Shown here piece by piece: positions 39,943-47,734 of a DNA stretch of 64,000 nt. The translations under genes were made by a program, and so were the position numbers. Source of the DNA: Scytolyngbya sp. HA4215-MV1 (GTDB taxonomy: Bacteria; Cyanobacteriota; Cyanobacteriia; Leptolyngbyales; Leptolyngbyaceae); the NCBI GenBank assembly GCA_019359045.1, contig JAHHIA010000012.1, positions 1-64,000 on the forward strand, read 5' to 3'. The stretch's first letter is position 1. The number at the start of each line of letters is the position of its first letter. A model generated the notes under the pieces. It saw nothing but the letters and a program-made list of their open reading frames with translations. It ran no database searches and was not told the DNA's origin.

Positions 39943-41229
39943 ATGCAACCCTTTATCCTCAGGCGAATGGCAGCCCTGACGCTTGCCTGCGTCATTTTGC
40001 TCGGTTTGTCGGGCTGCTCCACCGAACAAGGCATTGCCCTGCCAACCAAAACGCCGCTTCCTCCTCCAACAAAACCCCAGGTTTCTATGCATCCCACCGC
40101 TTCAGCCCCCAATCCCAAACTGGTCACTGCCAGCACCCGTTTTGGTTTCAAACTCTTCTCAGAACTACAAAAACAAGAAAAAGATAAAAATATTTTCATT
40201 TCGCCATCCAGTGTAGCGATCGCCCTGGCAATGACCTACAACGGAGCCAGCGGCACCACCCAACAAGCTATGGCAAAAGCCTTGGAAATCCAGGGCATGA
40301 GTTTGTCAGAAGTGAATCAGGGCAGCGCCGCACTGCAAGCCCTATTGGCAAACCCAGACCCCAAAGTGCAACTGACGATCGCCAACGCCCTCTGGGCAAA
40401 AAAAGGAGCCGCCCTCAAACCTGGCTTTATCCAGCGCAACCAAACGTTCTATCAAGCCAAAGTTGCAGAACTCGATTTCAGCGATCCAGGGTCTGCCAGA
40501 GTGATCAACGCCTGGGTTAAGGAAAAAACGGGTGGCAAAATTGATCGCATGGTGGACAAGCTGAAGCCAGAGGATGTGCTGTTTTTGATTAACGCCATCT
40601 ATTTCAAAGGCAAATGGACAAAGCCCTTTGAGAAAGCCGACACTCAGCCTGCGCCCTTTTATCTCGCCAATGGTCGCCCAAAGCAACACCCCTTCATGGT
40701 GCAGGAAGGCGAGTATGCCTACGCCGAAACCGAGCAGTTTCAGGCAATTAGCCTACCTTATGGCGATCGTCGCCTGAGTTTCTACTTGTTTCTACCGAAG
40801 CCCAAAGCCAACCTCAACAGCTTCTACCAAACCCTCAATCCTGAAAACTGGGAGACTTGGATGCAGCAGTTTAGAAAACGTCCAGGGAGTATCAAGCTGC
40901 CTCGCTTCAAGCTGGAAACTGATCTGGAATTGAGCAATGCGCTCAAAACCTTGGGCATGGCAGAAGCCTTTGACGAATCACGCGCCAATTTTGCCGAGTT
41001 GAGCGATACTACCACCAAAATCGACCAGGTAAAACACAAAACCTTTGTAGAAGTGAATGAAGAAGGCACCGAAGCTGCGGCTGCAACCTCCGTCGGCATT
41101 GTCGCCACGTCCGTGCAAATTCCCCAGGAGCCGTTTACCCTGGTCGTCGATCGTCCCTTTTTCTGCGCCATTCGCGACAACCGGACGGGCACCTTGCTCT
41201 TTATGGGGTCGATCGTTGAACCTCAGTAA
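39943..41229 (+). CDS. Serpin-family serine protease inhibitor, lipoprotein
   Basis: 428 residues. The ATG at 39943 has a strong GGAGG five bases upstream. A signal peptide ends in LSGC, a lipobox, so the mature protein is anchored to a membrane by lipid. The rest is a full-length serpin with the usual NAIYFKGKW strand and the C-terminal RPFFCAIRDNRTGTLLFMG. The hinge before the reactive loop is EEGTEAAAATSVG, rich in small residues, as in inhibitory serpins that undergo the stressed-to-relaxed transition. Counting from the hinge glutamate puts P1-P1' near the Ala-Thr-Ser of IVATSV, which would favour elastase- or subtilisin-like proteases. Bacterial serpins are uncommon and a native target is not known. 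Confidence 0.9.
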   Translation: MQPFILRRMAALTLACVILLGLSGCSTEQGIALPTKTPLPPPTKPQVSMHPTASAPNPKLVTASTRFGFKLFSELQKQEKDKNIFISPSSVAIALAMTYNGASGTTQQAMAKALEIQGMSLSEVNQGSAALQALLANPDPKVQLTIANALWAKKGAALKPGFIQRNQTFYQAKVAELDFSDPGSARVINAWVKEKTGGKIDRMVDKLKPEDVLFLINAIYFKGKWTKPFEKADTQPAPFYLANGRPKQHPFMVQEGEYAYAETEQFQAISLPYGDRRLSFYLFLPKPKANLNSFYQTLNPENWETWMQQFRKRPGSIKLPRFKLETDLELSNALKTLGMAEAFDESRANFAELSDTTTKIDQVKHKTFVEVNEEGTEAAAATSVGIVATSVQIPQEPFTLVVDRPFFCAIRDNRTGTLLFMGSIVEPQ

Positions 41230-41249
41230 CCGCTCATGATGCAGACCCC

Positions 41250-41822
41250 ATGATGAAGACCATTGTTCTATTCCCCAGCTTGTGGCTGTTGATTGCCGGA
41301 AATTTGCCTGCGATCGCCCAAGCTCCCAATTGCGACAACTACTGGATCAACCCTCGCACAGGCAAATCGGAATGCCTGGGTGCCGATGGCAGACCCATCG
41401 ACCCTACCCCTCAAACCAACCCTTCAGGTACCAACGCCTCCCAGCCAAAAGCATCCATGGTGGCATCCTTGAACCAACTGAAAGCGTGCCAACCTAGCCA
41501 AATCATCCTTCCCGATCTGCCCTTTCCGGGCATCACCATTCGCACCCAGATTAAAGGCTGGCAGAATCAACGCTGTAGTGTGGACTATTTTCTGCAAAAG
41601 ACCGGACAAAAAGAAACGGAGTGGCTTTACGGTCGATGTCGCTACAGCCGACAAACCGTCGGCATAATGACCGACAAAAAAGCCTATCAAGACGCTGCCG
41701 AGTACGACAAAAGCGGCAAGCTTTCGATCAATGTCAGTAGTAGCAATCCTCGCAATCGGGCATTGTCCGCAGCTTTGCAAAAGGAATGCCGGTTTTATAA
41801 CCCACCTGCATCTTCCAAGTAA
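41250..41822 (+). CDS. Secreted hypothetical protein
   Basis: 190 residues. Signal peptide about 1-24 (ends AIAQA). A short cysteine-containing segment (CDNYWINPRTGKSECLG) comes first, then a beta-rich domain with four more cysteines (CQPSQ, QRCSVDYF, YGRCRYSR, KECRF). Not recognised; the paired cysteines suggest disulphides in the periplasm. It starts 20 bp after the serpin stop on the same strand, so the two are probably co-transcribed and may work together. Confidence 0.7.
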   Translation: MMKTIVLFPSLWLLIAGNLPAIAQAPNCDNYWINPRTGKSECLGADGRPIDPTPQTNPSGTNASQPKASMVASLNQLKACQPSQIILPDLPFPGITIRTQIKGWQNQRCSVDYFLQKTGQKETEWLYGRCRYSRQTVGIMTDKKAYQDAAEYDKSGKLSINVSSSNPRNRALSAALQKECRFYNPPASSK

Positions 41823-41845
41823 CTCCCGGATGTACGAAATTTTGC

Positions 41846-42378
41846 AAGCGACCCATTCGCTATTTTGCACAGGATGAGAGTCGCTTTAGACTCAAAACCC
41901 TGGTGGGGCGCTCGATCACTGCCTGTGGGGTCAAACCGATTGGGGCATGGCAGTGGTTGTTCAAAGCGTTTTGGCTTTATGGCGCAGTTGAACCGGCAAC
42001 GGGAGCAGCCTTTTTCTTGCAATTCTCCCATGCCGATGTTGTGTGCTTTCAACGATTCTTGGATGAATTTGCCAAGGCGTACCCAGACACTCCCAACCTG
42101 CTTCAGGTCGATAACAGACGATTTCACACCAGCCAAGATTTGGTGGTTCCAGAGAATGTGGTTTTGTTGTTTCAACCGCCTTACTGTCCAGAGTTGAATC
42201 CGATTGAGCGATTGTGGGAACATCTCAAGGCAGATCTAAAGTGGGCTTCTTCGAGACATTCGATCCATTCCAAGCCAAAGTTGATCACCTTCTCGCTCAG
42301 TTAACACCAGAAGTAATCGCTTCCATCACGGGTTATTTCTTTATTTTGGATGCCCTATCTGCCCTGACCTTCATTTAA
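41846..42378 (+). pseudogene. IS630-type transposase remnant, truncated and frameshifted
   Basis: Only the catalytic C-terminal half survives. The first aspartate is in YFAQDESRF (about 41867), the second in LQVDNRRFH, and the glutamate in ELNPIERLWEHLK, the DDE order of IS630/Tc1 enzymes. The 5' half is missing. After WEHLKADLKWAS the frame breaks: one base seems lost near 42246, and the +1 frame continues as FETFDPFQAKVDHLLAQ and ends at TAA 42376-42378. No terminal inverted repeats were found. Confidence 0.8.
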
Positions 42379-42588
42379 ATTGATATAATTTGAGACCATC
42401 AATACTGAACAATTGCCTGAACGTCCCCTGCGATATACTCCACATAAATGCCCCATCATGCTTGGCATGACAGGGCAATAATACTGACGTGATACATGAT
42501 TTGAGACTGGTGCGGATTAGTCCAGTCGCGAAAGTTCAGTATGTTACCGTCTTAGTTATCCGAGTTAGAACGAGAGATTGAAGTCTCT
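42379..42588. other. Intergenic region between IS630 remnant and metK
   Basis: 210 bp with no coding sequence visible. It contains a short hairpin (GCATGATGGG-like against CATGACAGGG, not perfect) around 42452-42475. Probably insertion debris continuing into the possible RNA at 42589. Confidence 0.3.
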
Positions 42589-42720
42589 TGGTATAATAGC
42601 CATCACCAACTTGGTTAGGACAAGGAGCTTAAGCCCCTCGTTGATTCCAGGTGTTGGAATGTCCTAACGATTATGGTTGTAGCTATAACTTCCGGCTGAA
42701 ATGTTCCAACGACGATAACG
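42589..42720 (+). ncRNA. Possible structured RNA downstream of metK
   Basis: TGGTATAAT at 42589-42597 is an extended -10 element. Downstream, GTTAGGACA (42614-42622) pairs with TGTCCTAAC (42660-42668), with an inner stem ATTCCA/TGGAAT (42644-42649 with 42655-42660) and further short complementarity (TTGGAA with TTCCAA near 42700). The shape recalls the structured right ends and guide RNAs of IS200/IS605 elements, but no tnpB remains. It could equally be a metK antisense or terminator. Folding is by eye only. Confidence 0.3.
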
Positions 42721-42729
42721 ATCGCGCTA

Positions 42730-43992
42730 TTAACTGCGAGCAGCAGAAAGCGGTTGGGCTAAAGCTTCTTTGAGCACAGCTACTTTGTCAGTTTGTTCCC
42801 ATGGCAGATCGAGATCGGTACGACCAAAATGACCGTAAGCAGCAACATCTTGGTAGAAACGCCCACCTCGCTCAGCCGGAAGATTCCGCAAATTAAAGGT
42901 CTGGATAATGCCAGCCGGACGAAGCTCAAAGTGCTGCTGTACCAGTTCTAACAACTGATCGTCATCGATCTTGCCCGTCCCAAAGGTTTCCAACATGATG
43001 CTGGTTGGACGCGCAACGCCGATCGCATAACTCAGTTGCACTTCACACTTATCCGCTAGACCCGCCGCCACAATATTTTTGGCAACATAGCGACATGCAT
43101 AGGCGGCGCTGCGATCGACCTTTGTGGGGTCTTTGCCTGAAAAAGCACCCCCTCCATGACGGGAGTAGCCACCATAGGTATCTACAATGATTTTGCGCCC
43201 GGTCAAACCTGCATCCCCTTGGGGCCCCCCAACCACAAACTTACCTGTGGGATTGACCAAGAAGCGCGTATTTTTGTCAGGTTTGATGTCAATATCTGCG
43301 AAAATGGGCTGAACAACAATGTCCCAAAGATCTGCTTTGATTTTCTGCTGAACTGCCGCATCGTCCGAAATATCCCCAATGGTGGGTGCATGTTGGGTTG
43401 AAACCAAAATGGTATCAATCCCGATCGGGCGATTATTCTCATACAGAACTGAAACTTGCGTCTTACCATCGGGACGCAAATAAGACAGTTGCCCAGTTTT
43501 TCTGACAACTGCCAGCTTTCGTGAAATCCGATGCGCCAAACTAATGGGTAAAGGCATCAGTTCAGGCGTTTCGTTACAAGCAAAACCAAACATGATCCCC
43601 TGGTCGCCTGCACCGATGGCATCCAGCGCTTCGTCACTGGTTTGATCTCGTGCTTCTTTCGCAGCATCAACGCCTTGAGCGATATCAGGAGATTGAGCAT
43701 CCAGAGCAATCAGCACGGCACAACTGTTTGTTGAAAAGCCATTGTCCTCGCCGGTATAACCAATCTCGGCAATCTTTTGCCGCGCCAGATCGATATAGTT
43801 GACCTTGGCTTTAGACGTGATTTCACCAGTGATGAGCACCAAACCTGTATTTACCACAACCTCTGCTGCGACTCGGCTGGTTGGATCATGAGCAAGCAGA
43901 GTGTCCAGAATAGTATCGGAAATTTGGTCACAAATTTTATCGGGGTGACCTTCTGTTACTGATTCGGAAGTAAAGAGATAGCGACGAGACAA
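42730..43992 (-). CDS. metK: S-adenosylmethionine synthase
   Basis: 420 residues, full length. It makes S-adenosylmethionine from methionine and ATP. Signatures: [12 protein letters not shown] at the N-terminus (ATP and metal site), the [10 protein letters not shown] hexapeptide region, and [19 protein letters not shown] (P-loop-like segment). The start is a TTG giving the standard N-terminus [21 protein letters not shown] lies 11 bases upstream. ahcY, the next enzyme of the methyl cycle, is 6 kb away on the same strand. Confidence 0.98.
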   Translation of the reverse strand: MSRRYLFTSESVTEGHPDKICDQISDTILDTLLAHDPTSRVAAEVVVNTGLVLITGEITSKAKVNYIDLARQKIAEIGYTGEDNGFSTNSCAVLIALDAQSPDIAQGVDAAKEARDQTSDEALDAIGAGDQGIMFGFACNETPELMPLPISLAHRISRKLAVVRKTGQLSYLRPDGKTQVSVLYENNRPIGIDTILVSTQHAPTIGDISDDAAVQQKIKADLWDIVVQPIFADIDIKPDKNTRFLVNPTGKFVVGGPQGDAGLTGRKIIVDTYGGYSRHGGGAFSGKDPTKVDRSAAYACRYVAKNIVAAGLADKCEVQLSYAIGVARPTSIMLETFGTGKIDDDQLLELVQQHFELRPAGIIQTFNLRNLPAERGGRFYQDVAAYGHFGRTDLDLPWEQTDKVAVLKEALAQPLSAARS

Positions 43993-44353
43993 GCTTAAGA
44001 TCCCCTCTTCAACGAATGAACTTTAAATGACACCATTGGCATCGTGGATTTAAAAATGAATTGCGGGAAAGCCGATTCAAGCTCCTAGCTACGATCCAAA
44101 ATTACCAATCCAAAATTACCAAGGGCTTAACGACAAGGCAAGTCTGCTCAATATAGCATCTGCTTGCAACAAAAATATGCTTTTACCAAGACGACACCTG
44201 GCAGAGAGGCTTCCCCTGATGGATAATGACTTCTAACTGACAAATGAGATTTGCAACAGACGAGTCATACCGATTGAGCGAGTCAAACTCTATCTATCCT
44301 ATGCACCCGATCAAACAAATCGCCAGCGACCTCAGTTTCGCTTTATTTAATCT
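43993..44353. other. Intergenic region upstream of metK
   Basis: 361 bp without a gene. It holds the likely metK promoter (see 44150) and the 3' flank of the HAD gene. No S-adenosylmethionine riboswitch fold is evident by eye. Confidence 0.5.
44150..44158 (-). promoter_or_regulatory. Candidate extended -10 element for metK
   Basis: Read on the minus strand, TGCTATATT is an extended -10 (TGnTATAAT with one mismatch), about 158 bp before the metK start. No good -35 box is seen at the right distance, as expected for extended -10 promoters. Confidence 0.35.
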
Positions 44354-45106
44354 TTAAATTCTCTCAATCTGGATTTCGTTCAGATGGGAAATGGTGACAC
44401 TAGCACCCCGCAATTGCGTCGGAGGAGTCCAGCCCCAAGCAACAGCAATACAACCAGCAGCTCCGGCGGCTCTCGCCATCTCAATATCGGCGCTAGAATC
44501 ACCAATCATCAATACTTGTTGGGGCGCAACGTTGAATTTCTGGCAAGCTTGCCAGAAAAGGAAAGGGTCTGGTTTGCCAGGCTGATCATCAGTGCCCTGC
44601 TGTAAATGAAAGTAGGACTCCAACTGATAGCGTTTAACGAAGTCTTTAACATTGGCAGTTGTGTCCGCTGAGAGCATCCCGATTTTGCAATCAGCTTCAC
44701 AGAGCTTTTGTAAAGTTTGCAATACTCCGGCAAACAGGGGAGTTTCGTCTGCTTTTCGTCCTAATTCACGATCGGCAGCCCTAAAAGCAGTGCGAACGCT
44801 CGTCAAAGCTTCGATCCACTCATACCCAGCAGCAGCAAGGTAGGCAGCGGCAGCAATTTCATTCTCTCGACGCGTCCCGATCGCCAATAACCCCATTGGC
44901 TCAACCTTTCCATTACTCATGCCAAAGGCAGCCCGCAAAGAGGCCTGAATTCCAGGGACTTGTTTCTCTAGAAATTGCAATCGCCAATTTCCCAATTTCC
45001 ATAAAAAGGCATGCGAATCGGCAAGTGTGCCGTCTTTATCAAACACAACTGCTTGGATATTTTGAAAAACGCAATCCTGACATCGAATGTTCAGCAAGGA
45101 ACCCAT
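44354..45106 (-). CDS. HAD-family phosphatase (phosphoglycolate phosphatase-like)
   Basis: 250 residues from the ATG at 45106. The start is chosen because the longer frame (to 45211) would run through the rpsA terminator at 45127-45147. HAD motifs: FDKDGTLADS (nucleophile and proton-donor aspartates; the usual DxDGTL is DKDGTL), MLSAD (motif II), a lysine near KPDPFLF and GDSSADIEMARAAG (metal aspartates). The cap domain is of the alpha-helical type. Substrates may be phosphoglycolate or a nucleotide; not determinable. Confidence 0.88.
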   Translation of the reverse strand: MGSLLNIRCQDCVFQNIQAVVFDKDGTLADSHAFLWKLGNWRLQFLEKQVPGIQASLRAAFGMSNGKVEPMGLLAIGTRRENEIAAAAYLAAAGYEWIEALTSVRTAFRAADRELGRKADETPLFAGVLQTLQKLCEADCKIGMLSADTTANVKDFVKRYQLESYFHLQQGTDDQPGKPDPFLFWQACQKFNVAPQQVLMIGDSSADIEMARAAGAAGCIAVAWGWTPPTQLRGASVTISHLNEIQIERI

Positions 45107-45126
45107 GCTCCCCAATACAACAAATA

Positions 45127-45147
45127 AAGGGGGGAAAATTCCCCCCT
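45127..45147 (-). terminator. Rho-independent terminator of rpsA
   Basis: A nine-base stem AGGGGGGAA/TTCCCCCCT with a two-base loop. On the minus strand it is followed by TTTATTTG, so it faces transcripts coming from rpsA, about 90 bp after that gene's stop. Confidence 0.8.
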
Positions 45148-45235
45148 GTCTAGAAAACTTGCACGTTAGGTTTTCAGCGGCAGAAGCTTTGCCGCGATCG
45201 GCTCCAGACACACAACCGAGTCAAACCGCAGCAAA

Positions 45236-46201
45236 TTATTCGATCGCAGGAGGCAAATCCTCAATCTCTTCAACTTCTATCGCGACAGCGTTCCCCTGTT
45301 GCTGGGCAAGCACTTGTTCACGATACTTGGCAGCCATCTCTTCAGCTTTGTCATAGACAACCTGAGGATTTTTCACCATATCACCCGGTTCTGGCTCCAA
45401 TTGCTTAGTAGACAAAGAAATCCTGCCACGCTCAGCATCCAGGTCAATAATCATCACTTTCACTTCGTCATTCACATTGAAGACGCTGTGAGGAGTATCG
45501 ATATGGTCATGAGAGATTTCCGAAATATGCAACAAGCCGCTGACACCACCGATATCAATAAAGGCACCGTACGGCTTGATACCACGGACTGTGCCAATGA
45601 CAACCTCGCCAACCTCCAAGCGGTTCATCTTGCGTTCAACCAGTGCCCGACGGTGGCTCAGTACCAAACGGTTCCGCTCTTCATCCACTTCCAGAAATTT
45701 GAGCGGTAACTCCTCACCCAATAGATCTTCCTTGGGCTTACGGGTACTGATATGAGATCCCGGAATAAAGCCACGGAGACCCTCAATTCGAACCAGCGCG
45801 CCACCCCTGTTCGTCGCGAAAACAATCGAACGAACGGTTGCGTCTTCTGCCTGAAGTTGGCGAACACGCTCCCAAGCGCGCATATACTCAATTCTGCGAA
45901 TTGAGAGCGTTAGCTGACCATCTTCATTTTCATCCGCCAGGATGAAAAATTCGCGGGTTTCGTTGGATTGCAGCACCTCTTCTGGACTATCAATCCGGTT
46001 GATGGACATTTCCTGAATCGGAATGTAGGCAGCAGTCTTAGCACCGATGTCAATCAGAGCGCCCCTCGGCTCAATGCTGAATACAGTACCGGCTACCACA
46101 TCTCCAGGGCTAAAGTGGTAGTCATATTTGTCGAGCAGAGCGGCAAAATCTTCGTGTGTGAAGCCAATATCAATAGTTGCAGTCGTATCCTGATTGACCA
46201 T
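45236..46201 (-). CDS. rpsA: 30S ribosomal protein S1 (cyanobacterial three-S1-motif form)
   Basis: 321 residues. Three S1 (OB-fold) domains are visible: about 30-100 (DVVAGTVFSIEPRGALIDIGAK), 115-180 (ATNRGGALVRIEGLRGFIPGS) and 195-265 (EVVIGTVRGIKPYGAFIDIGGVSGLLHISEI, shown in parts). This short form, with three domains instead of six, is normal for cyanobacteria and plastids. It helps bind mRNA to the 30S subunit. AGGAAA lies about nine bases before the ATG. nrdR is the next gene upstream, as in many cyanobacteria. Confidence 0.97.
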   Translation of the reverse strand: MVNQDTTATIDIGFTHEDFAALLDKYDYHFSPGDVVAGTVFSIEPRGALIDIGAKTAAYIPIQEMSINRIDSPEEVLQSNETREFFILADENEDGQLTLSIRRIEYMRAWERVRQLQAEDATVRSIVFATNRGGALVRIEGLRGFIPGSHISTRKPKEDLLGEELPLKFLEVDEERNRLVLSHRRALVERKMNRLEVGEVVIGTVRGIKPYGAFIDIGGVSGLLHISEISHDHIDTPHSVFNVNDEVKVMIIDLDAERGRISLSTKQLEPEPGDMVKNPQVVYDKAEEMAAKYREQVLAQQQGNAVAIEVEEIEDLPPAIE

Positions 46202-46670
46202 GCTAATTGTTTCCTAGTTGCTATCTCCGTAAAACGTCACGCCTCCCACTGATGCACTCGCACAGCTTTAAGCGCTATTGCCCAAATCAGTACGATTGAC
46301 ACCGACACCTATCCTATTCTTGTAGAAGATCCTATGAAGACGATTGAGCGCCCGGAAGAACTATCATACCCTAATTAGGGTAGCCCCCGTCATCCTAACT
46401 TTTACCGATAGTGATTGTCAGCCTGAAGTATTACGTCTAACACGACAAAACTCAGTAGGCTAGATGGCTTTCACCTGAGTCAAAGTAAAAGCTACGGTTT
46501 GATTCAGTAGGAAGGCAGAATTAAATATGAAACCCGTATAGGATGGGCAGAGTAACATGTGCCCATTATTAGCCTGCCTGAAACAGTCTCAAGCCAGAAT
46601 AAAACTATCGACGAGAATCTAGCTTAAACTAGTTTCAGACTGATACGTTACTCTATATTAGAGCGAGGAC
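46202..46670. other. rpsA leader region with a palindrome
   Basis: 469 bp between nrdR and rpsA. No gene. It should contain the rpsA promoter and perhaps an autoregulatory leader. The 16-bp palindrome at 46367 is the only sharp feature. Confidence 0.5.
46367..46382. promoter_or_regulatory. 16-bp perfect palindrome upstream of rpsA
   Basis: TACCCTAATTAGGGTA is a perfect palindrome 166 bp before the rpsA start codon. Its symmetry suits a dimeric regulator binding site; the regulator is unknown. Confidence 0.45.
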
Positions 46671-47222
46671 TCAAATTTGGAACAAGGGCTGTTCCGAATC
46701 AGGCAAGGACTCAGCTTCTGACAAGCAAACTGCGTCTGGCAAGGGTTCGATCGCAGTTGATGCCTGATTCTGCCGATTCTTCAAGTGATTGAGTGTATCC
46801 ACAAAATCTCGAATTCCTTGAAATTTACGATATACCGAGGCGAAACGAATATAGGCAACTTCGCTCAAGGTTTGAAGGCTTTGTAAAACTAATTCACCAA
46901 TTTCACTGCTGTTCACTTCTCGAACAGCACGTTGCTGCAATTCTGATTCAATTTCGTCTACGATCGCTTCTAATTGAACATGGGGAATATCTGTTTTTTC
47001 GCAAGCACGGATCATTCCCCGTAGCAGTTTGAAGCGATCGAAAGATTCTCGATCACCATCTCGCTTAATAACCGTGATGGGAACAAACTCAATACGCTCG
47101 TAGGTGGTAAAGCGACGACCGCACTTCAAACATTCGCGCCTGCGTCTAACACTTTGCCCAGCTTCGGCTGAGCGAGATTCGAGGACTCGGTTATCGGGAA
47201 ACTGACAAAAAGGGCACCGCAT
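46671..47222 (-). CDS. nrdR: Transcriptional repressor NrdR
   Basis: 183 residues from the ATG at 47222; the frame extends upstream without conservation. The N-terminal zinc ribbon MRCPFC...[12 protein letters not shown] and the ATP-cone domain ([20 protein letters not shown]) are diagnostic. NrdR senses dATP/ATP and represses ribonucleotide reductase genes in bacteria. The C-terminal tail after about residue 150 is longer than usual ([15 protein letters not shown]...). Lies directly upstream of rpsA. Confidence 0.96.
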   Translation of the reverse strand: MRCPFCQFPDNRVLESRSAEAGQSVRRRRECLKCGRRFTTYERIEFVPITVIKRDGDRESFDRFKLLRGMIRACEKTDIPHVQLEAIVDEIESELQQRAVREVNSSEIGELVLQSLQTLSEVAYIRFASVYRKFQGIRDFVDTLNHLKNRQNQASTAIEPLPDAVCLSEAESLPDSEQPLFQI

Positions 47223-47734
47223 GATATTTGTGTTTGGGCAGTCGTCAGGGAACTTAAGTAAAGATGAAAGCGCAAGTTCAAAGGATATTATGAACAATTC
47301 AGCATTTAGGCGATTCTAAGAGTAGATTGTCTATCTCAACTGGACGATCGCGCATTCAGTTTGCATGGTTTAGAGGAAACAGCTGCATTTTTAGGGTTGA
47401 AAGACATAAAAATTAAAAATGAATCAAAGCATCCGCACCGATGGGAAAACACTAATGGGAAATAGGATACAAAAAAAACTCCGAATTGATCACTTGTTTT
47501 CGATCGTGCCTGATTTATTAAAAAGTGAAAGATTTTTTTAGCCAATTCATGAGTTTCAATAAATTTTCCGAGAAATGTATTCCTAGATTGAACATCCGTT
47601 CAGTGAACTGTGGGTCATGCCTTCAAAGAATTTGCTAAATTGCCAAATTCTTTCCCTTCGTTCTCAATTAAGATTGCGATACCCTTATCTAGAGCTTCTT
47701 TCTTGCCCTCATGTGCTTTGTGGCGCTGCCCATC
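47223..47734. other. Divergent intergenic region between nrdR and pcrA
   Basis: 512 bp, AT-rich, presumably with promoters on both strands. A minus-strand frame of 60 codons (47615-47797) overlaps the start of the helicase gene; its C-terminus (GKKEALDKGIAILIENEG) is lysine- and glutamate-rich and could be the tail of a lost gene, but it has no recognised family. Confidence 0.4.

Noticed and set aside
42379-42720. tnpB or other IS605 gene
   Set aside because: The flank resembles IS605 ends, but no TnpB or TnpA coding motifs are present on either strand.
44354-45211. Longer HAD protein starting at 45211
   Set aside because: The extension crosses the rpsA terminator and lacks family similarity; the start at 45106 is preferred.
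47230-47700. psbT, which sits near nrdR in some cyanobacteria
   Set aside because: No peptide like the short psbT helix was seen on either strand.
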